Shown here: in pieces, positions 32,739 through 45,116 of the stretch
Numbering within the stretch: the stretch's first letter is position 1
Layout: each line of letters opens with the position of its first letter
Source of the DNA: Stomorhina lunata
Taxonomy: Eukaryota; Arthropoda; Insecta; Diptera; Rhiniidae
DNA: 64,000 bases
Assembly: GCA_933228675.1 (NCBI GenBank)
Contig: OW121741.1
Location: forward strand, 58,942,037-59,006,036
Direction: 5' to 3'
Translations under genes and position numbers: made by a program
The notes under the pieces: generated by a model
The model's database searches: none
Seen by the model: only the letters and a program-made list of their open reading frames with translations
Told to the model about the DNA's origin: nothing

Positions 32739-33400
32739 AGTTAAAAAAACTAAAAAACCTACCATTGAATATGTTCCCGTTTTTACCCTTTTGAACCCCA
32801 TTTATAGTAAAAGTACCAACCACATGTTTAATATTTTTTTTAATACTTATTGATTGTGGCACAAAGTGAGTCTTAATGTGTATTAGTTCAATAGATACGT
32901 ATGGGTTAAAAAAGTACCAAAATATAGTTTTTAAACATTTTTACATGTCCCCTTATTTTTTTATCCGATCCAAATTCAACTTCAACATTGTTTTTATTTA
33001 TGTTATTTTCGGAGATATGATACTAATTTAACCATTTTCTTCCCTGTTTTACACATGAACGGCCAAATCTTAAAAAATTACCGAACTCTTAATTTTTAGT
33101 GCTGACCATAGACCTATCACTTTTGATTAAGAAGATATTGTGTTATCGAGTACCAAAATATAGTTTTTACGATCTTTCTCCCTTATTAGTTTCATTTTCA
33201 AAAAAGTACCAAATACGTGTCCCATTTTTTTTTGTCAGACGATCTAAATCCAATTTCAACATCGTTTCTAATGATATTAGTTTTGGAGATATGATGTTAT
33301 TATAATTTATCCATTTTCTACCCTGTTTTACCCCTAAGCGGCCGAATTTTAAAAAATGACCGAAACCGTGTCCTTTAATTTTTAGTGCTGATTCCAGGCT
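32739..33400 (+). repeat. Foldback left arm, array part 2
   Basis: Continuation of the AAAAGTACC monomer array (AAAAGTACCAACCACATG, AAAAAGTACCAAATACGTG, GGAGATATGATGTTATTA). It ends at the 12 bp target site of the I-type LINE. Confidence 0.7.
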
Positions 33401-33584
33401 AACTTAATTTTTATTTATTTATTTAGAGATTTAGGAAATACATTAATGTATAAACTAAATTAAGAAACGGATAAGCTATAGCAGAAAAGCCTTAAGCTCA
33501 ATATAAAGTAATATGTATATTAATTACAGAAAGTCATATAGATAGTCAAATTTAATATAATATCAAAAGTCTTATGTTGTCTAG

Positions 33585-33990
33585 TTATATATTATTAAAT
33601 AAGTTAGTGATTTTTAAATACTGGACTATTGTTTTAATGGATGTAAAGTTTGGTTTGGATAAAAAGGTAGAGGGGTTAAGGTTTCCAAATATTTGTCTCC
33701 TTTGACGGTCATATTTCGTGCATTCTAACAACATGTGAGATATGTTAAGAGAGGAAGTGTTATCACACTGGCAAATTGGTGCATTTTCGTTCGACATAAT
33801 ATAGCTGTGAGTTAGTTTAGTGTGTCCCAATCGTAGTCTTAAAAATTTAATTAAGTCCTTACGATTTATTTTGTTAATGTCGGAGGGCCATAAGGCGATA
33901 TTAGTCTTTGTCATGTTGATATTTTTGTACCAACTATTGGTTGTATCCCATGAACTATCAAATATAGTACGATATTTTGAATTTATAGCT
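33585..33990 (-). pseudogene. I-LINE ORF2 C-terminal zinc domain
   Basis: End of ORF2, in another frame from the RNase H domain. It reads KFLRLRLGHTKLTHSYIMS, CQCDNTSSLNISHMLLECTKY, the C-x-C...H...C motif that follows RNase H in I and R1 type LINEs, and stops at 33585. The frameshift that separates it from RNase H lies at about 33985. Confidence 0.8.
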
Positions 33991-34570
33991 TTTTTATGTC
34001 TGAAAAATTTAGATTAGATGTTTTTGTTAAAGGTGAGGTAGAAGCAAGTTTAGCTACAGAATCAGCAAATTCATTTCCTTCAATCAGACAATGTCCCGGT
34101 ATCCAAATTAAAATGATTTTCGGAAAGTTTCTTATTAGACAGTCTCGAATATTAGTTGAATAAATGTCTGTATTACTTATATTTTTAATTGCGCGGATGG
34201 CAGAGAGGGAGTCAGTACATATAGCAAAATTACCTGTTTGGCAGTGTTTTGTGGCGAGATATATTGCTATTATTTCTGCCGAAAATACTGAACTAATTTC
34301 AGGAAGTATAGAAGTACTAATAATACTATTTGTAAAAGTTACAGCGAATGAAACTGTCCCACTGCATTTAGAGCCGTCTGTAAATAAAAATGTTCTATCC
34401 TGATATTTATTTTTTAACTCGCGGAATAGGAGATTGTACTGAGATATAGGGGTAGTCTCCTTTTTATGTATCGATAATGAGGTATCAAAAGTGGATTCTT
34501 TCAAATGCCATGGAGGATTTGTTGGTATACAGGATTTAGTTGTGTTAACTTCAATGTCAAATTTTTGTGT
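33983..34570 (-). pseudogene. I-LINE ORF2 RNase H domain
   Basis: RNase H domain that removes template RNA. Visible catalytic residues: D in LFTDGSKCSG, E in VFSAEIIAIYLA, D in AICTDSLSAIRAI, and the H/D region IWIPGHCLIEGNEFADSVAK. The upstream frame runs to about 34570, where a homopolymer (TTTTTTT at 34565-34577) marks a frameshift from the RT frame. The presence of RNase H in a LINE with this endonuclease supports I clade rather than jockey or CR1. Confidence 0.85.
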
Positions 34571-34574
34571 TTTT

Positions 34575-36779
34575 TTAACAATGCTCGAAAGATTGGCATT
34601 TTAAATTTCTCTTAACTTTCGCAAAATTGTTAATATTTTTATTCAGAGGTGTTTCATGAGTAAAAATGATGGATTTAAGCAGTTTTTCTTTTTCAATTTC
34701 ATATAGGATTTCTAGAGTTAAGCTGTTAGATTCGAAATATAAATTATTTATCGGGGTTGTGCGTAATGCCCCGAGTGCGATTCGGAACACAGCATTCATT
34801 ACCGTTTTAATTTTCTTTAGAGAGCTTTTTGAAGAATTTCCATATAGAAAAAGACCGTATCTTTCTTTTGATATTATTAAAGATTTTATTACAGAGATAA
34901 GTGAAATGGTACTGGAATTGAATTTTGGGCAAGCTAAACATTTAATTATTTTAACTCGGTTCGATAGGGAGTTAACTAAAAATTGTATGTGGGAATTCCA
35001 TCTTAATGTGTTACCGAAAGTAATTCCCAAGATTTTTAGCTCGTTAGCTTCTGAGAGTTGAATATTATCTGTAATTACTGAACATTTACAGTTGTGTTTT
35101 CTACAAATATGTATGAATTTGCATTTTGTCCTTGATAGTGAGGCGCCAGATTCTTCGCACCATTCCAAGATTTGGTTGACAACGGTGTTGAAGTTGATTA
35201 CAGGATTTTTTAACTTATTAGATTTTATTAATAGATTAAAGTCATCTGCATAGGCGCAAAATTTGATATTTTTGTGAAGTGACAATATATTACTTAGACG
35301 GTTATATGCTATAAGAAAAAGGATAACAGATAGTGGTGATCCTTGAGGAATGCCATTATATAAATCATAAGGTTTGGAATACATTTTACCTAGTTGAACC
35401 ATGAATTTTCGGTTTGACATAAAGTTTATTACATAGTTAATAATGTTTGGACCCACTTTCCATGTGATCAGTTGCTGAACTACTGTATGAATACCTATTT
35501 TATCATATGCTCTTTCAAAGTCAAGTGAAACTATAGTAAAGTGACTTCTTGTAGCTATACTGCTTGCAGCTGAATATTCTTTATAGAGAAGAGCATCTGC
35601 TGTCGACTTACCCCTTTTGAAACCTATTTGGTTAATATTGATAAGGTTATTGGAGGCTATTAACCACCAAAGCCTGTTGGCTACGATTTTATCTAACACC
35701 TTTGATAAGATACAGGAGTTGAGGGAAATAGGCCTGTATGAAGCTATATTGGTTTTGTCGTTGTTTTGTTTCAAGATGGGGATTATCCTACTATTTTTAT
35801 ATTGTTGTTGAATAGTTTTGGGCTGCAGGATGTTATTAAATAAATTAAGGATTCTATTTTGAAGTGTTTTAGGAGCGTGCTTTATCATACTGTAAGTTAT
35901 TTGGTCTAAACCAGGGGATTTACCCTTAAGTTTGTCTAAAGTTGAAAGAAATTCTATATATTTAATATTTTCTTCTATATTTTTTGCCGTTTGATTAGGT
36001 GTACATTCTATTGGATTTTGTCGGAAGTGAGTTTTTGTTTCTCGAAATTTATTTGGGAATTGGGTGTCAGAGGATTTAATGGACCAGAATTTTGCAAGTT
36101 CATTAGATATACTGACAACATCCGTTAAATTGTTATGAGGTGGATCAGAGCTTTGTATGCAATGGATATTGTGAGAATTTTTGTAGCCACAAAAAGTTCT
36201 AATATTATTCCAAATCTTCTTAGGGGAAGAGTTGAGATTGATTTCTGACGTAAAATTATGTAGGGCTTGACGTTGTGACTTTTTGATTTCCCTTTTAAGT
36301 AAAGCACTTGCTTGTTTGTATTTTAACATATTGTCGTTGTTGATATTTCTTCTAAATATGTACCAAAGTTTCTGCTTATCATTTTTGAGTTTCTCAACCT
36401 GTTCGTTCCACCAAGGTACAGTTTTCATTCTAGTGAGTGACTTTGTTTTTGGGATTGAGTCATTGGCAGCTTGTACTATTATTTTTCTTAAATTTGCGGC
36501 TTCTTTATTCACATTAGCGCTAGGTGGTCGAATTGCCTCGTACGATGTACATTTTTTATCAAAGATGTTAAAATGAGGTTTGAAAGACGAATTGTGATGA
36601 CAGTTGTCAAACAAATTTAACACAATGGAAAAGTGGTCACTGCCCCATAAATCTGATTCAAACGACCAATTGGCATGAATGCTTAACTCAGGGGAACAGA
36701 AAGTCAGATCAATGTGTGTTAATGTGTTTTGAGTAGAAAAATAGTACGAAATTAGAATTAAGAATAAAATTAGCAACAA
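34575..36779 (-). pseudogene. I-LINE ORF2 reverse transcriptase
   Basis: 734-codon open stretch. It starts with the end of the endonuclease (HIDLTFCSPELSIHANW, LWGSDHFSIVLN with the S-D-H box). The linker has KNDKQKLWYIFRRN. The RT follows: NSRIIPILKQNNDKTNIASY, YRPISLNSCILSKVLDKIVA, NQIGFKRGKSTADALL, VSLDFERAYDKIGIHTV, YNGIPQGSPLSVILFLIAYN, CAYADDFNLLIKS (YADD encoded at 35252-35241), GASLSRTKCKFIHI and LKILGITFGNTLRWNSHI. All RT catalytic residues are present. Both ends are frameshifted relative to the neighbouring domains. This is the best preserved part of the element. Confidence 0.9.
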
Positions 36780-37223
36780 TATTGCCTCTTTTATTGTTTT
36801 TATTTGAGCCCCATAATTGGTGCCAACTATTAAAGTCGCCTGTAACTAAGGTCGGAACTGAGGAATTACTTATGATATTTTGTAGGTTATTGTAGATAAA
36901 ATTTGAAGACGGTGAAATATAGACAGATATAATATTGAATTTGAATGGATTTCTAAACATATTGCTTCAAGGTCATTACTAAGTACAACCTGGTTGTGTT
37001 GTATTGAATTGTGTAAGAGAAGTGAAACACCGCCAAAGGAGTTGGAGTTGTTATAATTGTAAATTTGAAAATTATTGGGTATAGGTATATGGTTGTTGTT
37101 GGTGATATGGGATTCTTGAATGGAAATTATTTTTATATTAAACTTTTTAATAAGGATTTGCAATTCACTATAGTTATTTATATAGCCTCTGATATTCCAT
37201 TGTAAAATGTTTAGTGATGACAT
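36709..37223 (-). pseudogene. I-LINE ORF2 endonuclease
   Basis: ORF2 start. ATG 37223 begins MSSLNILQWNIRGYINNYSE, with the catalytic Asn in NILQWNIRG, then IKIISIQESHI (Glu). A frameshift near 36960 moves to the frame with NIISVYISPSSNF (Tyr) and TLVTGDFNSWHQLWGS (Asp/Asn). A further frameshift near 36750 leads into the RT frame. The active site is complete in parts but not in one frame. Confidence 0.85.
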
Positions 37224-37546
37224 TAATAAAAATTATATATAAAATTTAAAATATTATACAATATATACAAAGCAAATGACATATAAATAAGTTGATAACT
37301 ATAGTTATGAGAAATAATTGGTAAACAGATTTGCATTGGCTACCCTACAATACGTGCGAAATCGTTAATCAAAAGCAAGCCGAAAAATTCATTGATAGTA
37401 AAGATAGCACATAGTGTAACACACTAAAGTGTGTTACACTTTTATATCGATCCGATCTCAACCTGCGTCATGAACGACCCCGCAAATACTGCAGGGTACC
37501 CACATAAGTTAAAATATATTTCTATTATTTACTCCTCGTTATCTAT
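37224..37546 (-). other. I-LINE inter-ORF spacer
   Basis: About 320 bp between the ORF1 stop and the ORF2 ATG. No coding frame. It contains the palindrome GTAACACACTAAAGTGTGTTAC near 37415-37437. Confidence 0.5.
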
Positions 37547-38366
37547 CTACATTGTTTCTGATGTTTCATTATCTTCTCCATTGCTTTTATTTACTGGTTG
37601 TTTCTTCTTGCTTTTGTTGTTGTTGTTTTTTGCGATTTTCCTTTTCGAAGCCTGTTTGGCTCTATTTGAAATGTTTTTGGGGAGAATAATTGTTTTAGTT
37701 TTAGGAGATGGTGGATTTAGTTTAATATTGGAAGAGGTAGTTGGTTCCATATCATCGTAACTGACTAGTTCTCTGCTGTTAGTTTTTGTAGAGATAGATT
37801 TGTTGCTCTTTTCGGTCGTTATAGGATTGTTCGTTGTTTTAATAACTGATGAGAAAGTTGTTTGACCAGTTTGGTGGCGTTGTTTGTATGTTTCTACTGC
37901 TTTTTTTCTGTCCACCTTTTCCAAAGAGACTATTGTTTGTATTTCTTTCTCTTTCAAAAATATTGGGCACATTTTATCAAGAGCGTTGTGTTTATTATCT
38001 TCTACATTAAACATAATACAATTACTGCAAGTCACAGGGTTACAACAGATGTCCTCATCTTCTTCATTGTGATACTCAAGTGCACATTGTGGGCAAATTT
38101 TCTTATTGGTACATGCTGTTGTTGGATGACCAAAGCGAAGACAGTTTCGGCATCTCATGGGAAACGGAACGTATGGGCAGACTTTTACGCTTTCGTATCC
38201 AATAAACAAATTTTCAGGTAGATCAAGAGATTCAATTGTCACAATAGTTAGTCCAGTTTCTTTTAGTTCGTTATTTTCATAATTTTTCTTACTTCTGTGA
38301 CATTTTGATTTTTTAATTCTTGAAGAATTTCGCTTTCAGTTATGCCTCTTAGAATAATTAAGAGAA
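37547..38366 (-). pseudogene. I-LINE ORF1, truncated and frameshifted
   Basis: RNA-binding ORF1 protein. From about 38366 it reads RGITESEILQELKNQNV, then a frameshift near 38275, then SLDLPENLFIGYESVKV, CRNCLRFGHPTTAC (a CCHC knuckle), CPQCALEYHNEEDEDICC and CSNCIMF, followed by a Lys/Ser/Asn-rich tail that ends at 37547. The N-terminal part of ORF1 is missing: a 5' UTR of about 100 bp (38481-38370) runs straight into mid-ORF1 sequence, which points to an internal deletion. Confidence 0.8.
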
Positions 38367-38493
38367 AAATGTTCGTTCACTTCTACTTGAATTTGTAGTG
38401 TGAAAGATGTAACTAACTCACACAGGCGACCGGCAATTAATAATGATACGTTTGCACGTGATCACTGACAAATTGTGACTGAACTTAATTTTT

Positions 38494-41400
38494 GTTTCTA
38501 TCACTTTTAGTTTAAATGATATTACGTAACCGATTTTTCCCCTTATTAACAAATAAATTATAAAAGTACCAAACACGTCTTATGCATTTCAATATGAATC
38601 GACCCGTCTGTAAATTATACTTCTGGCTTCATTAGATAAAATGAAATTCATAGTTTAAAAAAGACTACCCTTGAATATTTTCTCGTTTTTATCTTTTTGT
38701 ACCTCATTCATTGTAAAAGTACTTGTCTAATAATTGTCTAAATAATACTTGTCTAATAATTCTTTATTACTTGTCGATTGTGACGTTAACTGCGTCACTA
38801 TGTTCATTATTTCAAAAAGTACCAAAATACAGTTTTTATCCTTTTTTAACCCTTATCAGCACCATATTCAAATAAGTACCAAACGCGTGTCCCCTTTTTT
38901 CCAGCCAATCCGAAGCAAATTTCAACGTTGTTTCTATCGCTTTTAATTTCGGAGATATGACGTTACTAATTTTCACTTTTTTGCCCTGTTTTATACCCAA
39001 AACTGACAAATTAACAAAAGTACCAAATACGCGTCCCTAAATTTTAAGTGCCGATCTCAGACCAACAAAGTTTTTGTTTCTATCACTTTTGGCTTAGAAG
39101 ATATATTTTTGTTTCGATTTTTACCTCTAAAATTAAAAAAGTACCAAACACATATTTTATTTTTTTCAATGTCGATCGACCAGTCAATAAATTATCCTTT
39201 TGGCTTCATTAGCTTGAAAGATATTCATAGCTAAAAAGCAAAAAACCCACCCTTGAATATTTTCGCTTTTTTTTATAATTTTTCCTCATTAATTATAAAA
39301 GTACCAAATAGTTTTTTAATACCTATCGATTTCGATGTAAATTATGTTTCTATGTTTATTAGTTCAAAAGATACATATGAGTTAAAAAAAAGTACCAAAA
39401 TATAGTTTTTACCCTTTTTTATCCTTCTGGTGCCATTTTCAAATTATTAATCGCAAAAGTACCAAATACGTATTTAATTGTTTTTTAATATTTATTGGTT
39501 GCCATATAAATTATGTTTCTATGTTTATTAGTTCAAAAGATACATATGGGTTAAAAAAAGTACCAAAATATAGTTTTTACCCTTTTTATCCTTATTAGTG
39601 CCATTTTCAAAAAAGCACCAAACACATGTCCTCTTATTTTCCTAGCCGATCAAAATCCAATTTCAACTTTGTTTCTACCAATGTTAGTTCAGACCAATTT
39701 AGTTTTTATTTCTATCACTTTTGGTTTAGAAGATATACTTTACCGATTTTTACCCCCAAAATTAATAAAAAAAAGTACCAAACACGTAGATTATTTCTTT
39801 TCAATGTCAATCTACCAGTCAATAAATTATACTTCTGGCTTCATTAGCCTAAAAGAGCTAGCTAAAAAGCAAAAAACCTACCCTTGAATATTTTCCCTTT
39901 TTTTACCCTTTTGTACCCCATTAATGGCAAAAGTACCAAATATGTATTTAGTTCTTTTTTAATATCTATCGGTTGCGACATAAAATATGTTTCTATGTTT
40001 ATTAGTTCAAAAGATACATATGGGTTAAAAAAGTACCAAAATATAGTTTTTACCCTTTTTCATTCTTATTAGTTGTTCAAAAAAGTACCAAATACGTCTC
40101 CCCTTTTTTTCTAGCCGATTTAAATCCAATTTCAACTTTGTTTCTATCTGTATTGGTTTCGGAGATATGATGTTACTGATTTCTCCATTTTCTACACTGT
40201 TTTACCTTCTAAGAGGTTGAATTTCAAAAAAGTACCGAACATGTGTCCCTTGGTTTTAAGTGCCAATCTCATACCAATTTAGTTTTTGTTTCTATCACTT
40301 TTGGTTTAGAAGATATACTTTACAGATTTTTACCCCCAAAATAAAAAAAAGTACCAAACTTGTAGTTTATTTTTTTTTCAATGTCCATCGACCAGTCAAT
40401 AAATTATACTTCTGGCTTTATTAGCCTAAAAGATATCCATGGCTAAAAACCAAAAAATCTACTCTTGAATATTTTCCCCTTTTTTTAACCTTTTGTACCC
40501 CTTTAATCGCAAAAGTAGCAAATACGTATTTAATTATTATTTAATACTTATCGGTTGCGATATAAATTATGTTTCTATGTTTATTTGTTCAAAAGATACA
40601 TATGGGTTAAAAAAAGTACCAAAATATAGTTGTTACCCTTTTTTATCTTTATTAGTGCCATTTTAAAAAAGTACCAAACACGTGTCCCCTTTTTTTCTAG
40701 CCGATTTAAATCCAATTTCAACTTTGTTTCTATCTGTATTGGTTTCGGAGATATGATGTTACTGATTTCTCCCTTTTCTACCATGTTTTACCTTCTAAGA
40801 GGTTGAATTTCAAAAAAGTACCGAACATGTGTCCCTTGGTTTTAAGTGCCGATCTCAGACCAATTTAGTTTTTGTTTCTATCACTTTTGGTTTAGAAGAT
40901 ATACTTTACAGATTTTTAAACCCAAAATTAAAAAAAAAAGTACAAAACTTGTAGTTTATTTTTTTTCAAAGTCCATCGACCAGTCAATAAATTATACTTC
41001 TGGCTTCATTAGCCTAAAAGATATCCATGGCTAAAAACCAAAAAACCTACTCTTGAATATTTTCCCTTTTTTACCCTTTTGTACCCCTTTAATCGCAAAA
41101 GTACCAAATACGTATTTAATTATTTTTTAATATTTATCGGTTGCGATATAAATTATGTTTCTATGTTTATTAGTTCAAAAGATACATATGGGTTAAAAAA
41201 GGTACCAAAATATAGTTTTTACCCTTTTTTATCCTTATTAGTGCCATTTCAAAAAAGTTCCAAATACGTGTCCACTTATTTTCCTAGCCGATTCAAATCC
41301 AATTTCAACTTTGTTTCTGTCTATGTTAGTTTCGGAGATATGATGTTACTAATTTCTCCCTTTTCTACCCTGTTTTGCCCGCTAGGCGGCCGATTTTCCA

Positions 41401-41805
41401 AAAAGTACCGAACACGTGTCCCTTAATTTTTAGTACTAGTCCCAAACCAATTTAATCTTCGCTTCTATCGCTGTTGGTTAAGGAGATATAATGTTACCGA
41501 TTTCTCCCTTTTTTACCCTTTTAATTGAAAAAAGTACCAAACACGTATTTAATATTTTGTACTTGGCAATCGACCTCCCTATTAATTTTATTTCTAGCTT
41601 TATTGGTTCAAGTGAAATACAAAGAAAAAGAAAAATGGACTTACCCTAAATTTTTTCCCCGCTTTTCCCCTTTTTGAACCCTGAATCAAAAAAGTACCAA
41701 ACACGTATCTAATATTTTTTTCTTGTTTACCGGCTCCGTTTTGAATTTTGTTACTCTGTTGATTGGTTCAAAAGATACACATGGGTTTCAAAAAGTACCA
41801 ACATC
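38494..41805 (+). repeat. Foldback left arm, higher-order array
   Basis: Tandem array, clearest at 39600-41500. A unit of about 587 bp repeats at about 40096, 40683 and 41268 (CCCCTTTTTTTCTAGCCGAT; the previous copy at 39630 is shorter). Each unit holds six AAAAGTACC boxes at spacings of roughly 148, 117, 161, 102 and 58 bp. Between the boxes the monomers share an older pattern: GTTTCTAT, then a GAAGATATA/GAGATATGATGTTAC box, then a T-rich CCCTTTTTTACCC tract. The many small open frames here are artefacts of the array. Confidence 0.8.
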
Positions 41806-41885
41806 AGCTGCAAAAATAAGTAGACACGTGTTTGGTACTTTTTAGCAGATGGGACAAATAGGGGGTAAAAAGGGTAAAAATAAAA
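41806..41885. other. Loop of the giant foldback
   Basis: About 80 bp between the arms, containing ACACGTGTTTGGTACTTTTT and GGGGGTAAAAAGGG, that is a monomer remnant in the right-arm direction. It holds no gene. Confidence 0.65.
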
Positions 41886-42565
41886 TGTTGGTACTTTTTT
41901 AAACCTATGTGTATCTTTTGAACCAATCAACAGAGTAACAAAATTCAAAACGGAGCCGGTAAACAAGAAAAAAATATTAGACACGTGTTTGGTACTTTTT
42001 TGATTCAGGGTTCAAACAAGGGGAAAAGCGGGGAAAAAAATTTAGGGTAGGTCCATTTTTCTTTTTCTTTGTATTTCACTTGAACCAATAAAGCTAGAAA
42101 TAAAATTTATAGGAAGGTCGATTGCCAAGTACAAAATATTAAATACGTGTTTGGTACTTTTTTCAATTAAAAGGGTAAAAATGGGAAAAATCGGTAACAT
42201 TATATCTCCTTAACCTACAGCGATAGAAGCGAAGATTAAATTGATTTGAGATTAGCACTAAAAACTAAGGGACACGTCTTCGGTACTTTTTTGAAAATCG
42301 GCCGCCTAGCGGGCAAAACAGGGTAAAAAAGGGAGAAATTAGTAACATCATATCTCCGAAACCAACATAGACAGAAACAAAGTTGAAATTGGATTTGAAG
42401 CGCCTAGAAAAATAAGGGGACACGCGTTTGGTACTTTTTTGAAAATGGCACTAATAAGGATAAAAAAGGGTAAAAACTATATTTTGGTACTTTTTTTTAA
42501 CGCATATGTATCTTTTGAACTAATAAACATAGAAACACATTTTATATCGCAACCGATAGATATTA
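41886..42565 (-). repeat. Foldback right arm, inner part
   Basis: Reverse complement of the array left of the loop. Close to the centre the match is nearly exact over stretches (GTATCTTTTGAACCAATCAA, ACGGAGCCGGTAAACAAGAA). It ends at the insertion site of the reverse HINE-A. Confidence 0.8.
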
Positions 42566-44949
42566 AACAAGTAAGAGTGGTATATTCGGCTTTGCCGAAT
42601 CTTGGATACCCTTCACCAATGGTGCTGCAAAAGTACTTAATGTAATTCCTAGCAAAATTTGGTTATACTAGTATTATATGCAAAGAGTCTTTAAAATTAA
42701 GAGTCGGAAAAAGAAAAGCTTTTCGGTGGCGTCATCATCTAGGATAGTTATGCACCCAAAGGTTAGGTTGGGCAGGTGGCTGATGTCTAGGGAAGCTTCA
42801 CTTGGGTTCTAAAGTGGTCCCTTTGTGAAAGATAATGATTACTAGACTACAAGTAGAGAATACATATTTAAGCCAGCCAGTAGCTTCGAAATAAAATATA
42901 CACATATTTTACGAACATTTAATAAAGTTCGATAGACCAGATAAACCATGCAGAAAAGATGCTTCAAAATGTAGATGCCCTTACATTTGCAATAGCACAT
43001 CGATTTGATGAAGTTTAAGTATTCTGGCATGCAACCCAAAAACACTGTGCCCAGTGAGGGTTGTGCACTTTAATTCGTACGAATTATCCCACCAGTAAAA
43101 GTTCTTGATTAGTTATGTAAAACTCTGAAGTTAGCGGACTGATTTAGGTCAAAGCTTTAACAATGATAAGCCTTAAAATTATAGGGTATACACTCTTAGT
43201 TTTAGATACATACGTGAAATATATAGCTATTGAATGGATGGATATCAGCTTTGTCGGAAAAGTTATTAAAGATTTACTTATTAATCTGAAGTTAGTTAAT
43301 TAATTAAAATGAACACTTCATCAATAATATTTGGGATGTATTGTTCTTTCGATCTGTCCGATGGATGTTTGGAAAGTTTTGCTCTAGTTCCTTGTGCAAT
43401 TTTAATGTGATTTAATTTATCAGCATTAAATCGATTCCCGGTCGGGGTTATATGGGAGATTTCACTAAATGTGAATAGAGCTCCCCCATTTTCAATATCG
43501 AACTTTTCAAGAGATCAGAAATACTTTTGTCAAATGTTGTCCCTCTAAAAAGTTTATTTTAGACGCTATCGCCCTGAATATCAATATTGTACAACGTCTT
43601 TATACTAAATGTCATCATCGTATCTTAGCCGAAGTTATACGGGATCAATTGTCAAACGTGAATGGATTTCTCCCAATTGCATTTAAAAAATTTAAATTGT
43701 CGTTGATATGTGAGATACTTACATACATATGTAGGTTTTGAACGGATATCATTGCATTTTTGTACTTCCTAGGAAGATTACCTATAATTTGATATATAAT
43801 ACATTCTCAAATGTTATCATAATGTTCAAAAGTCAGACACAAAATTAAGATTAATGCAGAGTGTCTGTCTGCTAAAATCAGATTTGTGGAGCTCCTGGAT
43901 CTTACACAAAATTTTAGGATATTGTCCCACCCTGAATTTTATCATTGTCGATCAAAACACCATCGCTTAAACGCTAAATTATATCTACCACAAATTACCG
44001 AATGCATCAGGATTTAGGTAATCCCCTGCGAAGGACGCTATTTAATTTCATCAAAATAAACACCTGAGATATCGACAAAACAGGAGCTCCAAAAACTTGA
44101 CTACAACAGAAAAAATTACATACAGGTAGACGGACGGACAAAAAAACAGACGGGCGGACGGACGGACGGAGGTCGCGAAATCGATTCTCCTGCCGATTCA
44201 AAGTTGATCGGTACAGTTTGAATGGTATTCGTAATCAGATTTGTGGAGTATAGATTTTAGAAAATCCTCACACAAAGAACGATGTCAAATTTCATCACAA
44301 TCGGTCCATAAACACCTGAGATATCGCTGAAACAATACTTACGAAATGTAAACAAAATTTCTTAGACACGTACTCTGAGCAATTTGCTGTACATCAAATG
44401 TAGTGTTATTGCGATATCTCAATTGTTTACGGACCGCTTTTGATAAAATTTAATAACGTGCTTGGCGGGGGAATTTCCTAAAATCTGATATAAAATTTAT
44501 GTAGGTCCGTACTAAAGGAGGATGGTTTTTCCTATTTCTGCATTTCATTTTTTCAACAAACATTCTCTAATGCGAACTTTGGGCAATTTGCGATACATCA
44601 AATTCAATGTTTTGGCGATATCTCAGTTGTTTATGGACCGATTTTGATAAAATTTTACAGAGTGTTTTGGGAAACTATTTCCTACAATCTGATATATAAT
44701 ATATTATCACATGTACACCAGGAGTATCTTTTTTCTCTTGTTATTTAAAAGTGTGTTTCAATCAAAAATTTTAAAATTTTCGTCTAATTTTTGGTATTTT
44801 TTCGATATTTTCGGTGTTTATAAACCGATTTTAATGAAATTTAATAGCGTTCATTGCGGGAGAATTTCCTAAAATCTAATATATAATTTATGTAAGTCCA
44901 TCCTCCAGGGGCTTCAGAAACTTGATTTCAACAGACAGACAGACAGACG

Positions 44950-44981
<32 letters not shown>

Positions 44982-45116
44982 GACATCGCTTAATCGATTC
45001 TCCTCCCGATTCTGAGTCGATCGGTATAATTTTTATGGGGTCTACGATCACTAATAAAAAAATTACAAACGGAATCACAAACTTATAATACCCTTTCACC
45101 TATTGGTGAAGGGTAT
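42566..45116 (-). mobile_element. HINE-A, full length, reverse, in foldback right arm
   Basis: 2551 bp in reverse orientation: starts AACAAGTAAGAGTGG, hairpin ATTCGGCTTTGCCGAAT, GGATACCCTTCACCAAT, and ends CACCTATTGGTGAAGGGTAT. The flanks GATATTA and AAAAAGAACTAAAT join to GATATTAAAAAAGAAC, which is the uninterrupted monomer sequence seen at 45695-45710. So insertion was between two A/T bases (T|T on the element strand) with no target duplication. The interior matches the copies at 23189 and 53929. No protein is encoded. Confidence 0.85.

Larger units (their letters stand above)
33413..38481 (-). mobile_element. I-clade LINE, 12 bp target duplication
   Basis: 5069 bp on the minus strand. AACTTAATTTTT is directly repeated on both sides (33401-33412, 38482-38493). 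The 3' end (33413) carries a short AAATAAATAAAT tail and the 5' end is at 38481. It contains ORF1 with CCHC knuckles and ORF2 with endonuclease, RT, RNase H and a C-terminal zinc motif, the domain order of the I clade. At least four frameshifts and an ORF1 deletion make it inactive. It interrupts the left arm of the foldback. Confidence 0.9.

Noticed and set aside
37416..37437. GTAACACACTAAAGTGTGTTAC palindrome as an operator or terminator
   Set aside because: It is inside a LINE spacer in a eukaryotic context; nothing supports a regulatory role.
38494..41805. Series of 60-115 codon open frames in the AAAAGTACC arrays on both strands
   Set aside because: They repeat with the array, differ in frame between units and contain no domain; they are products of AT-rich repeats without stops.
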